Shown: piece after piece, positions 11,373-19,598 of the stretch
How the letters are laid out: each line of letters opens with the position of its first letter
Numbering within the stretch: the stretch's first letter is position 1
NCBI GenBank assembly: GCA_937858715.1
Contig: CALLZY010000013.1
Span: forward strand, 1 to 57,224
From: an uncultured Chitinophagaceae bacterium
GTDB taxonomy: Bacteria > Bacteroidota > Bacteroidia > Chitinophagales > Chitinophagaceae
Direction of reading: 5' to 3'
Length of the DNA stretch: 57,224 nucleotides
Program-made: the position numbers and the translations under genes
Notes under the pieces: model-generated
What the model was told of the DNA's origin: nothing
The model's input: only the letters and a program-made list of their open reading frames with translations
Databases searched by the model: none

Positions 11373-11386
11373 GCCAGTTTTCTGGC
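11373..11386. promoter_or_regulatory. Inverted repeat between groES and nusB, possible operator
   Basis: GCCAG-TTTT-CTGGC is a perfect 5-bp inverted repeat in the 300-base divergent region between groES and nusB. It is followed by ATGACA and, about 20 bases later, CTGTCAG. It could be a protein-binding site. It lies about 100 bases upstream of the groES -7 element and 70 upstream of the nusB one. Function is unknown. Confidence 0.3.
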
Positions 11387-11454
11387 TTTTATGACAATTA
11401 ACCTGTCAGTAACTTATTCGCTACCAGATGTTCAGGCTAAATGGATTATATGCT

Positions 11455-11462
11455 TATCTTCG
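11455..11462 (+). promoter_or_regulatory. Candidate -7 element of nusB
   Basis: TATCTTCG lies 23 bases upstream of the nusB ATG. It fits the TAnnTTTG/TAnnTTCG pattern seen across this window. No TTG box lies at the ideal distance. Confidence 0.5.
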
Positions 11463-11485
11463 CCGCTTAATTAGTTCTTGAAGCA

Positions 11486-12430
11486 ATGATTAACAGAAGA
11501 AATATCCGGGTAAAGGTAATGCAGACTCTATACACCATTTCCTCCCTGGAACATGATGAAACAACCGGCCTAAAGCCACCTGCCAATCCCCAAAAAATAC
11601 TGCAACAACATTTTGACCAGACCCGTTCATTACTGGTTTACCTGATATGGAGTCTGACCGAAATTGCCCGGTATGCAGAAAAGAATGCCCATCAGCGGGC
11701 ATCCAAACACCTGCCTACTGCCGAGGACCTGAATGTAAATACCAAAATCGCCGGAAACGAAGTTTTGTGGAAGATGCTGGACGATGCCTCATTCGAAGCC
11801 CAGGTTGGCAAGGATAAGCCAGGGCAAATTATGGATACTGAACTGATAAAAAAGCTATACCACCTTCTTACAGAAAGCAAAGAATACAATGTATATATTG
11901 TAACTGCAGGCAGAGAAAAACAGGATGAAAAGAAAATACTTGAATTCATCCTTGCGGAGCTGATGCTTGGAAATGACGATTTCGTTTCACATATTGAAGA
12001 AAATTTTATTAACTGGGATGATGATGGCGAAATGGTGATACAACTGCTGGAAGGTTACATTCAAAAACCGGGAAATATTGATTTTAATAAAATGCTGAGC
12101 GATGACAAGGAGCTATTTGCAAAATCATTGCTCAATACAGTAATCGAAAAGGATGAACACCTGCAAAGCCTTATTATCCCCAAACTCAAAAACTGGGATC
12201 CGGAACGGATTGCAGTACTGGATATGGTAATGATGAAAATGGGTGTTGCCGAATTCCTGTATTTTGAAACCATCCCGCCCAAGGTTACAATTAATGAATA
12301 CATAGACCTGGCAAAAGAATACAGTACCCAGCAAAGTGGTCAGTTTGTGAACGGTATCTTAGACAACATTCACAAGGAACTGATGCAGCAGGGAAAAATG
12401 ATCAAAATTGAGTACAAGAAGAAAGGATAA
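11486..12430 (+). CDS. nusB: Transcription antitermination factor NusB
   Basis: A 314-residue NusB, which with NusE binds boxA RNA to protect rRNA transcription from termination. The N-terminus (INRRNIRVKVMQTLY) and the C-terminal NusB fold, with MMKMGVAEFLYFETIPPKV, TINEYIDLAKEYS and FVNGILD, are typical. Family members in other phyla are near 140 residues; the extra N-terminal half is normal for Bacteroidota. It is divergent from groES and precedes a DUF1573-yajC-coaE run on the same strand. Confidence 0.95.
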   Translation: MINRRNIRVKVMQTLYTISSLEHDETTGLKPPANPQKILQQHFDQTRSLLVYLIWSLTEIARYAEKNAHQRASKHLPTAEDLNVNTKIAGNEVLWKMLDDASFEAQVGKDKPGQIMDTELIKKLYHLLTESKEYNVYIVTAGREKQDEKKILEFILAELMLGNDDFVSHIEENFINWDDDGEMVIQLLEGYIQKPGNIDFNKMLSDDKELFAKSLLNTVIEKDEHLQSLIIPKLKNWDPERIAVLDMVMMKMGVAEFLYFETIPPKVTINEYIDLAKEYSTQQSGQFVNGILDNIHKELMQQGKMIKIEYKKKG

Positions 12431-12440
12431 AGAAGAAGGT

Positions 12441-12470
12441 TTGGGGTTGACCCCAGTTCTCTTAATTTTG
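12441..12470 (+). promoter_or_regulatory. Promoter of the DUF1573 lipoprotein gene
   Basis: TTG (12441-12443), a 19-base spacer and TAATTTTG (12463-12470) make a full Bacteroidota consensus 22 bases before the ATG at 12493. A small palindrome GGGGT-TG-ACCCC (12443-12454) overlaps the TTG box and could be an operator or part of a weak nusB terminator. Confidence 0.75.
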
Positions 12471-12492
12471 CGTTTCTTAAAAGTACAGATAT

Positions 12493-12987
12493 ATGAAAAG
12501 GATATTATTACTCTCTGTAATTGTTGCAGGATTGATTGCGTGTAAATCAAAGGACAAAAAAGGCAGTGATGTGGAAAGCATGAACCGGGAAGAAATTGAA
12601 AAAGCCCTTCGTGAATCCGAAAGAAATACCGGTATGCAAGGCGCCCAAAACCCTGACACAACAAATGCAACCACAATAGAATGGATTGACTCTACGACTC
12701 TTGATCTGGGCAAACTGAAAAGAGACCAGCAGGTGGAAGTTACCTTCCGGTTTAAAAATTCGGGAGATAAAAACTTAGTAATAGAAAATGTTTCTGCAGG
12801 ATGTGGCTGTACAATACCTGAAAAACCAGAAAAGCCTTTTGCACCTGGTGAAGAAGGTATTATTAAGGCAAGATTTAACGGCAGCGGATCAGGCCACATA
12901 TCAAAGACGGTAACAGTGGTAGCCAATACGAAACCCTACAGGGATCATGTGCTTACGTTCACTGGTGATATACAGGAACCAAAATAA
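12493..12987 (+). CDS. DUF1573 domain lipoprotein
   Basis: A 164-residue exported protein with a lipobox (LIAC) at residues 14-17, a charged linker, and a DUF1573 domain from about residue 60 with VTFRFKNSGDKNLVIENV, the hallmark SAGCGCT, and a PGEEGIIKARFN strand. DUF1573 domains have an Ig/ASH-like beta-sandwich fold and are common in Bacteroidota, but their function is not established. The gene lies 33 bases upstream of yajC and is probably co-transcribed with it. Confidence 0.9.
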   Translation: MKRILLLSVIVAGLIACKSKDKKGSDVESMNREEIEKALRESERNTGMQGAQNPDTTNATTIEWIDSTTLDLGKLKRDQQVEVTFRFKNSGDKNLVIENVSAGCGCTIPEKPEKPFAPGEEGIIKARFNGSGSGHISKTVTVVANTKPYRDHVLTFTGDIQEPK

Positions 12988-13020
12988 AAAGTATTAATTC
13001 TAAATAACACAATAAATAAC

Positions 13021-13410
13021 ATGAAACTTACACGAACATTCAGCATTGTAATTGCAGCGACAATATTCCTGGCTTCCTGTGTTCCCCCCGGTGGACAAGA
13101 TGGCAAAGGCGGAAGCGGAAGTGCATTTACCACACTCCTTTTCCCAATTCTTATCCTTGTTGTTTTCTGGCTTTTCTTTATCCGCCCTCAGTCAAAAAGG
13201 GCAAAAGAGCAGAAAAAGTTTATTGAGAACATGGGCAAAGGAGAAAAGATTGTAACCATCGCCGGCATCCATGGCACCATTAATAAAGTAAATGAAGATG
13301 GCACTTTAATGCTTGAAGTGAGTCCCGGCAGCTATATCAAGATTGAAAAATCTGCTATCAGCATGGAATGGACTGCACAGTTGAACAAAGCAGTGACTGA
13401 AAAGAAATAA
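13021..13410 (+). CDS. yajC: Preprotein translocase accessory subunit YajC
   Basis: A 129-residue inner-membrane partner of SecDF. It has a single strong membrane segment (FPILILVVFWLFFI) followed directly by RPQSKRAKEQKKFIENMGKGEKIVT, the hallmark YajC block. Unlike E. coli YajC it starts with a signal-peptide-like segment ending in LASC at residues 17-20, a plausible lipobox, so it may be lipid-modified. secDF lies 2.6 kb away on the same strand. Confidence 0.95.
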   Translation: MKLTRTFSIVIAATIFLASCVPPGGQDGKGGSGSAFTTLLFPILILVVFWLFFIRPQSKRAKEQKKFIENMGKGEKIVTIAGIHGTINKVNEDGTLMLEVSPGSYIKIEKSAISMEWTAQLNKAVTEKK

Positions 13411-13425
13411 TAAAATCAACAATTT

Positions 13426-13469
13426 CAAATCCCAAATTCCAATGAACTCTTTTTGGAATTTGGGATTTG
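13426..13469. repeat. Long perfect inverted repeat built from 7-bp units
   Basis: A 17-bp arm (13426-13442) is perfectly complementary to 13453-13469 with a 10-base loop. Each arm consists of AAATCCC/AAATTCC-type heptamers. It lies between yajC and coaE and could act as a transcript-stabilising hairpin; there is no T-run, so it is not a standard terminator. Confidence 0.9.
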
Positions 13470-13488
13470 TAGTTTACTATTTTTCCGA

Positions 13489-14082
13489 ATGCTATTAATT
13501 GGTCTTACAGGCGGGATAGGCAGTGGTAAATCAACCGTTGCAAAAGTGTTTGAAACGCTGGGCATTCCGGTCTATTATGCCGATGATGCGGCTAAAAGGC
13601 TGATGAATACCAACCCCAGCCTGAAACAGGAAATTGTAAGGCATTTTGGCACTGAAAGCTATAAAGACGGAATCCTGAACAGAGCTTATATCGCTTCAAT
13701 CGTTTTTGGAAACAAAGAAAAACTGAACCAGCTCAATTCATTGGTTCACCCTGCCACTATCGAGGATTCACAACAATGGGTAAACCAACAAACAGCACCA
13801 TACATCATCCGTGAAGCAGCGCTTTTGTTTGAAAGCGGCGCCAGCAAAGGATTGGATTATGTTATCGGCGTATCAGCACCGTTGCTCCTCCGCATTCAAA
13901 GGGTTATGCAAAGAGATGGATTATCCAAAGGAGAGATTGAACAACGCATCAGCCGTCAAATGGATGAAGAAGAAAAAATGAGGCTGTGTGATTTTGTTAT
14001 CAATAATGACGAACAGACCTTGATTATTACGCAGATACTGGAACTTGACAAAAAACTAAGGGCATTAAAAAAGCCTGCTTAA
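13489..14082 (+). CDS. coaE: Dephospho-CoA kinase
   Basis: A 197-residue enzyme that phosphorylates the 3'-OH of dephospho-CoA, the last step of CoA synthesis. The P-loop reads GLTGGIGSGKST at residues 5-16, followed by a DDAAKRL segment and a C-terminal LCDFVINND. I start at ATG 13489 (MLLIGLTGG) because the upstream extension of the open frame falls in the long inverted repeat and lacks family similarity. The stop codon lies inside a bidirectional terminator shared with the convergent aminotransferase gene. Confidence 0.97.
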   Translation: MLLIGLTGGIGSGKSTVAKVFETLGIPVYYADDAAKRLMNTNPSLKQEIVRHFGTESYKDGILNRAYIASIVFGNKEKLNQLNSLVHPATIEDSQQWVNQQTAPYIIREAALLFESGASKGLDYVIGVSAPLLLRIQRVMQRDGLSKGEIEQRISRQMDEEEKMRLCDFVINNDEQTLIITQILELDKKLRALKKPA

Positions 14083-14107
14083 CGGCAGGCTTCTTAATTA
14101 TTTTTTA
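14069..14107. terminator. Bidirectional terminator between coaE and aminotransferase
   Basis: AAGCCTGC (14071-14078) pairs perfectly with GCAGGCTT (14085-14092) around a six-base loop. T-rich tracts follow on both strands (14093-14107 on plus, complement of 14066-14071 on minus). It serves both convergent genes and overlaps the coaE stop codon. Confidence 0.88.
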
Positions 14108-14116
14108 CTTAAAAGA

Positions 14117-15307
14117 TTATTTAAGCTTTGCCAGTGCCGCTTTTATCCTGCTCCATCCTTCCTCAATTTTTTCCATGCTGTTGGCAAATGAAAAACGTAC
14201 ACAGTTCGGTTCGCCAAAAGCCTCTCCCATAACGGATGAAACGTGGGCTGTGTTGAGGATGTACATTGCAAAATCTCCTGAATTATTTACTGTAGTTTCA
14301 CCATCTGATTTTCCATAATAATAACTCACATCAGGAAAGATGTAAAATGCACCTTCGGGCTCCGGACAAATTACGCCGGGAATATCTTTTACAAGTTCCA
14401 GCACTTTTGCCCTGCGGCGGGTAAATTCTTTAGCCATTTCAAAAGATGGTGTAAGATCTGTGGTCAGCGCTGTTACCGCGGCCTTTTGTGTAATAGAACA
14501 GGTGCCGCTGGTAAACTGCCCCTGCACTTTCTCGCAAGCCTTGGCAATATCTGCATGTGCAGCAATATAGCCGAGCCTCCAGCCAGTCATGGCAAAACCT
14601 TTACTTAATCCGTTAATGACTACCACCCTGTCTTTAAGGTCAGCAAACTGTGCAATGCTTTCATGCTTTCCAACAAAGTTGATATACTCGTATATCTCGT
14701 CAGACAGGATAACTATCTGCGGATATTTTTTGAATACTTCTGCCAGTGCCGCCAGTTCTTCTTTACTATAAACAGCTCCGCTGGGGTTGCAGGGGGAAGA
14801 GAACATAAACAGCTTCGTCTTTGGCGTAATAGCCGCTTCCAACTGTGCTGCGTTGATTTTAAAATGCTGCTGCGGAGTACTTTTTATTTCCACCACCTTA
14901 CCACGGGCAATCTTTACCAGTTCGCTATAAGTAACCCAATAAGGAGTAGGTATCAGTACTTCATCACCATCATCAACCAAGGCCAGAATAGCATTAGCCA
15001 AACTTTGCTTGGCGCCGGTTGACACTACAATGTTCTCAGGCTTATAATCAAGATTGTTATCTCTTTTCAATTTAGTGCAAACAGCTTCTCTTAAATCGAG
15101 GTAGCCGGGAACCGGAGTATAGTGGCTCCAGTTATCATTGATTGCTTTTATTGCCGCTTCCTTAATATGGGCGGGAGTGTCAAAATCAGGTTCACCAAGG
15201 CTCAGGTCAATTACATCAATGCCTTTTGCCCTTAGTTCACGGCCCAATTTGGCCATTTTTAATGTTTCTGGTTCGTTGAATCGTTGTAAAAATGATGAGA
15301 GTTCCAT
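14117..15307 (-). CDS. Class I/II pyridoxal-phosphate aminotransferase (aspartate aminotransferase type)
   Basis: A 396-residue fold-type I aminotransferase. Seen are SLGEPDFDTP near residue 36, the PLP phosphate-binding STGAKQSLANA near 96, CNPSGAVYS near 173, the DEIYEY segment near 203, the PLP Lys in GLSKGFAMTGWRLGY (Lys about 236) and a C-terminal NCVRFSFANSMEKI holding the substrate-binding Arg. It is closest to the aspartate/prephenate aminotransferase group. The specific amino donor cannot be read from sequence. Confidence 0.92.
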   Translation of the reverse strand: MELSSFLQRFNEPETLKMAKLGRELRAKGIDVIDLSLGEPDFDTPAHIKEAAIKAINDNWSHYTPVPGYLDLREAVCTKLKRDNNLDYKPENIVVSTGAKQSLANAILALVDDGDEVLIPTPYWVTYSELVKIARGKVVEIKSTPQQHFKINAAQLEAAITPKTKLFMFSSPCNPSGAVYSKEELAALAEVFKKYPQIVILSDEIYEYINFVGKHESIAQFADLKDRVVVINGLSKGFAMTGWRLGYIAAHADIAKACEKVQGQFTSGTCSITQKAAVTALTTDLTPSFEMAKEFTRRRAKVLELVKDIPGVICPEPEGAFYIFPDVSYYYGKSDGETTVNNSGDFAMYILNTAHVSSVMGEAFGEPNCVRFSFANSMEKIEEGWSRIKAALAKLK

Positions 15308-15346
15308 ATTTTTTTCTTTACGTATTTCCGGTTAACCGGGTATCGC

Positions 15347-15354
15347 CAAAGATA
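15347..15354 (-). promoter_or_regulatory. Promoter -7 element of the aminotransferase gene
   Basis: The minus strand reads TATCTTTG (15354-15347), 40 bases before the start codon. No clear TTG box is seen upstream. Confidence 0.6.
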
Positions 15355-15522
15355 ATTCAATAATGCGTTGAGGTGACAGGTACTATCCTGATGAGCTTAA
15401 ATAAATTCTCCTAACAATTGTTTGCATTGTTGAGCCCCTCTTTCTTAGCAAAGACATTAACGGTTTTTAGATATTCTAAGGCTTTTTTCAGGACGACACA
15501 CACCTTGGCAAAAGGGGGTTCT

Positions 15523-15577
15523 GGCATAGTTGTCCCATAGTTCTCCCAACCAATAGCAGCTATGGGACAACCCTGCC
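15523..15577. repeat. Inverted repeat, possible structured RNA
   Basis: GTTGTCCCATAG (15529-15540) pairs perfectly with CTATGGGACAAC (15560-15571) around a 19-base loop. The stem can continue past a 2x2 internal loop with GGCA (15523-15526) and TGCC (15574-15577). It is not followed by a T-run on either strand, so it is not a standard terminator. Confidence 0.6.
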
Positions 15578-15915
15578 ACAACCATGGGGTAAGACTATAA
15601 CAGTTCCGCCTTTTGTACAAATATCCTTTCGTCCCGGCCGTGGTTTGCCAGTTTCTGATATGCAAAAGGAACAAACGAAACGCATCAGTGCGAAGAAAAT
15701 CCACCAATTGATATAATTGCTATACAATCAACTGATTAAAAACACTTTAGAATGAAAAGTAACCTATGAACATTCACAGCTATCAGTTTACTCCAGGTCT
15801 CTCCAGAAATGCTGTGTTAAGGCAGGGTTGTTTGCAACCCGCTGCCCAGCTTTACTTCCTGAAAAACAGGTTAAAAACGCCTTTTTTTAGATAAATTAAA
15901 TTGGAGTGAAAAAAC

Positions 15916-15923
15916 TATCTTTG
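15916..15923 (+). promoter_or_regulatory. Promoter -7 element of secDF
   Basis: TATCTTTG followed by CCGCC lies 80 bases upstream of the secDF ATG. The only near TTG (15901) is 12 bases away, too close for the usual spacing. Confidence 0.65.
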
Positions 15924-16002
15924 CCGCCTTAAAAAAAGTCAGCAGTCATGCCTGCAAAGAATTGGTGTGCCGGTATGACTATCATTCGTAAATAACAATT
16001 GT

Positions 16003-19000
16003 ATGCAACTGAAAGGTTTGGTTCGTTTTTTTACCGTCCTGCTTATTATTTACTCTTTGTACCAGTTGTCCTTTACATTTTTTGTAAGGCAGCATGAGAA
16101 AAAATTGGAAGCAAAAGCGAGAAAAGAACTCAATGCAAAATATCCGGAGGCGAAGAAATTCAAGAACCTGGATGATATGCCCGATTCTCTTATTAAAGTC
16201 TATAACAAGAGAATGAGAGCACTGGAAGACAGCACAAAAGATGTTACCATCACCTATGGTATCAATGGTGCAGTATCTTACCAAAAAGCAAAGAACGAGG
16301 AGCTGAACCTTGGTCTTGACCTGCAGGGAGGTATGAACGTTACTCTCGAAGTTGAGATGACCGGTTTGCTGAAGTCGCTTGCTAACAATTCAAAAGATCC
16401 AAATTTTTTGAAAGCAATTGAAAATGCCAATGTAAGAAAGGCAAACAGCGATGCTGACTTTATCACTTTGTTTACTGAAGAATTCAAAAAACTGGATCAG
16501 AACAGGCAATTGGCAACTTTGTTTTCTGCTGCAAGTTCAGGAAGAATTGATGTTACTTCAAGCGACAGTAAAGTAGTCAGCTACCTGCGTGGTGAAGCAA
16601 AAACAGCGTTCGATAACACGTACAGGATTCTCACCACCCGTATCGACCAGTTTGGTGTGGCACAGCCGGGTATTTATCCTAACCCTGACAAGCAAATCAT
16701 CAGTGTTGAATTGCCAGGTGTGAAAGATAAAGAAAGGGTTAGAAAATTGCTACAGAGCACAGCCAACCTCCAGTTTTGGGAAACATACAGAATTAATGAG
16801 CCTGTAATACAGCAGGCCATCGCTAATGTTGCCAGGGACTATAATGCCTTTATTAACGGCACCCTTACTGACACTGTTGCTGCCACTCAGGCAATTGATA
16901 CTACAGCAAACGCTGTTGATACCACAGGTGGAAAATTGCCAAAAGCTGACACTAACAAGAAGATTAATACAAATACGGCAGGCACAAACAAAACTCATTC
17001 ACTGGAAGAGATAATGAAGCCAAGCCAGGGTATCGGAATAGGAATTATATCACTGAAAGACACAGCCCGTTTCCGTTCTTACCTGGAAGCACCATTACTC
17101 AGAAGACATTTCCCGCTTGATGCCGTATTTGCTTACGGAGATGTGAATACAAAAGGCCAGAAAGAAGTTCCGCTGTATGTACTCCGCACTTACAACAGGG
17201 AAAAAGCACCGCTGGAAGGTGATGCAATCACCGACGCAAGGCCTGACTACGATAATGGCAGACCTATTGTATCACTCCGCATGAATGACTTTGGTGCTAC
17301 TGAATGGGGCAAAATAACAGAGAAGAGCTATAAAGAGCAGATTCCTATTGCAATTGTACTGGATGGTATCGTTTACTCCGCTCCGATAGCTCAGGGTAAA
17401 CTGGGCAACAGTTCACAAATCACCGGAAACTTCACTTCTGAAACTGCTACTGACCTTGCCAATATCCTGAAAATTGGTAAACTGCCTGCCCCTGCCAAAA
17501 TTGTACAGGAACAACAGGTAGGGCCTACCCTCGGGCAAAAAGCCATCCATTCAGGCAGCATGGCGTTTATCATTTCGTTCATTGTCATCTTCCTGCTGAT
17601 GCTTGTTTACTACAACACCAGCGGCTGGATTGCCAATATTGCCCTTATACTGAACCTGCTGTTTACTGTTGGTATCCTTGCGGGTTTGGGTGCTTCTCTT
17701 ACAGCTGCAGGTATCGCCGGTCTTGTACTAACGATTGGTATGGCGGTAGATACGAACGTAATCATTTACGAACGTATAAAGGAAGAACTGACAAAAGGTA
17801 AGGGATATATTCCGGCTATTAACGAAGGTTATAAACGTTCACTACCCCCTGTGCTGGATGGTCACATCACCAGTTTGCTTACAGCCATTATCCTTTTCTA
17901 CTTTGGATTAGGACCGGTGAAGGGCTTTGCCACTACACAGATTATCGGACTTTTATTGTCTTTATTCTGCGGTATCCTGGTAAGCCGCTGGGTATCTGAT
18001 TTATTTACTGATAAGAAGAAGCACCTGGAATATTTCACCGGCATATCCCGCAAAGTTTTTAAACATGCCAAATACAAGTTTATTGAATACAGGAAATATG
18101 CCTACATGATTTCTATTGTGGTTATACTTGGTGGTGTGGGTTCTTTCCTCAACGGATTCCATTATGGTGTGGAATTTAACGGGGGCCGCAGCTATACAGT
18201 ACAGTTCCCCGGGAACGTTGATATGGATAAGATAAGAGAGGAATTGAAAACATCTTTCGACAACGAAAATCCGATTATCAAGACTATAGGAGACAACTCA
18301 AGACTTGACATCACTACTTCATACCTGATTAAAGATACCCGTACTAATGCAGACTCAATTGTAGAAACCAAGCTTTTCAACGGGCTTAAAGCTCATTTTC
18401 CTGCCAATTTCAGTTTTGAGAAATTTACAAATGGTGAAAATAAAATTGGTAAGCTGGGGTCCAAAAAAGTGCTGCCCACTATCTCCGACGACCTGAAGAA
18501 AGGTGCCGTTAAAGCCACCCTCTTTGCACTGTTGGTTATCTTCCTGTATATCTTCATCCGGTTCCGTGACTGGAGATATTCACTAGGAACAATTTTCTCC
18601 TTGTTACACGACGTTTTGGTAACATTGATTGTTTTCTCTTTTGCCAAAAACATTGTGCCCTTCCCGCTTGAAATTGACCAGCACTTCATCGCAGCGGTTC
18701 TTACAGTAATAGGATTCTCCATGAACGATACCGTTATTGTATTCGACCGTATCCGTGAAGACAGCAGGCTATACCCCAGTTCTCCAACCGGTGAGGTAAT
18801 TAACAGGGCCATTAATGAAACCCTGAGCCGTACCATTATGACATCACTCACGGTGTTCCTGACTATCCTTATCCTCTTCCTGGTGGGTGGTGAGGCTACC
18901 AAAGGTTTTGCCTTTGCAATGCTGATTGGTGTTATTACCGGTACATATTCTTCAATCTTTGTTGCCGCTCCTATACTTGTTGACCTTGGCGGAAAAAAAG

Positions 19001-19032
19001 GATTAGGGAAAAGGAATGTGCCTAAGCTTTAA
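16003..19032 (+). CDS. secDF: Fused protein-export membrane protein SecDF
   Basis: A 1009-residue fusion of SecD and SecF that uses the proton gradient to drive late steps of Sec export. The SecD half has an N-terminal membrane segment, a large periplasmic domain with LGLDLQGGMNVTLEV, and a membrane block with TIGMAVDTNVIIYERIKEEL. The SecF half restarts near residue 690 with a membrane segment and GVEFNGGRSYTVQF, and ends with a membrane block holding GFSMNDTVIVFDRIRED. A low-complexity Thr/Asn/Lys-rich insert lies near residues 285-335 in the periplasmic part. Fusion is normal in Bacteroidota. A bidirectional terminator follows. Confidence 0.98.
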   Translation: MQLKGLVRFFTVLLIIYSLYQLSFTFFVRQHEKKLEAKARKELNAKYPEAKKFKNLDDMPDSLIKVYNKRMRALEDSTKDVTITYGINGAVSYQKAKNEELNLGLDLQGGMNVTLEVEMTGLLKSLANNSKDPNFLKAIENANVRKANSDADFITLFTEEFKKLDQNRQLATLFSAASSGRIDVTSSDSKVVSYLRGEAKTAFDNTYRILTTRIDQFGVAQPGIYPNPDKQIISVELPGVKDKERVRKLLQSTANLQFWETYRINEPVIQQAIANVARDYNAFINGTLTDTVAATQAIDTTANAVDTTGGKLPKADTNKKINTNTAGTNKTHSLEEIMKPSQGIGIGIISLKDTARFRSYLEAPLLRRHFPLDAVFAYGDVNTKGQKEVPLYVLRTYNREKAPLEGDAITDARPDYDNGRPIVSLRMNDFGATEWGKITEKSYKEQIPIAIVLDGIVYSAPIAQGKLGNSSQITGNFTSETATDLANILKIGKLPAPAKIVQEQQVGPTLGQKAIHSGSMAFIISFIVIFLLMLVYYNTSGWIANIALILNLLFTVGILAGLGASLTAAGIAGLVLTIGMAVDTNVIIYERIKEELTKGKGYIPAINEGYKRSLPPVLDGHITSLLTAIILFYFGLGPVKGFATTQIIGLLLSLFCGILVSRWVSDLFTDKKKHLEYFTGISRKVFKHAKYKFIEYRKYAYMISIVVILGGVGSFLNGFHYGVEFNGGRSYTVQFPGNVDMDKIREELKTSFDNENPIIKTIGDNSRLDITTSYLIKDTRTNADSIVETKLFNGLKAHFPANFSFEKFTNGENKIGKLGSKKVLPTISDDLKKGAVKATLFALLVIFLYIFIRFRDWRYSLGTIFSLLHDVLVTLIVFSFAKNIVPFPLEIDQHFIAAVLTVIGFSMNDTVIVFDRIREDSRLYPSSPTGEVINRAINETLSRTIMTSLTVFLTILILFLVGGEATKGFAFAMLIGVITGTYSSIFVAAPILVDLGGKKGLGKRNVPKL

Positions 19033-19057
19033 TGATAAAGAATAACTGCAGATAATT

Positions 19058-19083
19058 AAAAAGCCTCCAACAGGAGGCTTTTT
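19058..19083. terminator. Bidirectional terminator between secDF and the IscA-type gene
   Basis: AAAAAGCCTCC (19058-19068) pairs with GGAGGCTTTTT (19073-19083) around AACA. A-rich and T-rich flanks make it functional in both directions between convergent genes. Confidence 0.92.
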
Positions 19084-19102
19084 AATTTATATCAGGCAGA
19101 AC

Positions 19103-19447
19103 TTAAACAGCAAAACTTGTTCCGCATCCGCATGTAGAAGATGCATTGGGATTCTTAAACGTAAAGCCCCGGTTGCTCAGCCCATCCTGCCAGTCAACCT
19201 GCATACCGAAAAGGTACAGTTCATGTGATTTATCCATAACACAGGAAATACCATTCACTTCAAAATGATTGTCTTTTTCATTGGGGTGGTCAAACCCGAG
19301 TACATAGGTCATCCCCGAACATCCGCCACCTTTTACGCCAATACGCAACTTTTGAGTGGTGTCAAAACCATCCGAATTTATAAGCCGTAAAATTTCTGCT
19401 ATTGCACCATCTGTAAAAGAAACAGGGGTTGTAGTCGTGTTGTTCAT
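19103..19447 (-). CDS. Iron-sulfur cluster assembly protein, IscA/SufA/ErpA family
   Basis: A 114-residue A-type carrier that delivers Fe-S clusters to client enzymes. The three conserved cysteines are present: GGGCSGM near residue 43 and the C-terminal CGCG pair near 108. The region between contains LGFD and a MDKSHELYLFGMQVDW stretch. Size is typical. It is a lone gene here, without sufBCDS neighbours, so which paralogue it is (SufA, IscA or ErpA) cannot be told. Confidence 0.93.
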   Translation of the reverse strand: MNNTTTTPVSFTDGAIAEILRLINSDGFDTTQKLRIGVKGGGCSGMTYVLGFDHPNEKDNHFEVNGISCVMDKSHELYLFGMQVDWQDGLSNRGFTFKNPNASSTCGCGTSFAV

Positions 19448-19546
19448 AATGCAAAACTAACCAAACTTACGTATGCCAAAGCAATAGTAGGTTTTCGGAA
19501 GCAGGAAAAAGTGACAACAATCATATTAGCATTCGATTGTCACACA

Positions 19547-19578
19547 TTGAATAAATCAGCCTCATTAACCTAATTTTG
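19547..19578 (+). promoter_or_regulatory. Promoter of the membrane protein-mutase pair
   Basis: TTG (19547-19549), a 21-base spacer and TAATTTTG (19571-19578) match the Bacteroidota consensus. The gene's ATG at 19599 lies 20 bases downstream. Confidence 0.7.
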
Positions 19579-19598
19579 TGCATCACCAATATAAACAT

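Larger units (their letters stand above)
15308..15915. other. Intergenic stretch with a structured inverted repeat
   Basis: About 600 bases between the divergent aminotransferase and secDF genes. A 98-codon minus-strand frame (15411-15707) exists but has no recognisable motif, no signal peptide and an odd Trp/Cys-rich composition, so I do not call it a gene. The main feature is a 12-bp perfect inverted repeat at 15529-15571, listed separately. The rest holds no RNA gene I can identify. Confidence 0.5.

Noticed and set aside
11186-11485. CIRCE operator for groES
   Set aside because: I looked for TTAGCACTC and its inverted partner on both strands and did not find them.
15411-15707. 98-codon minus-strand frame upstream of secDF
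   Set aside because: No motif, signal peptide or membrane segment, odd composition, and it crosses the structured inverted repeat.
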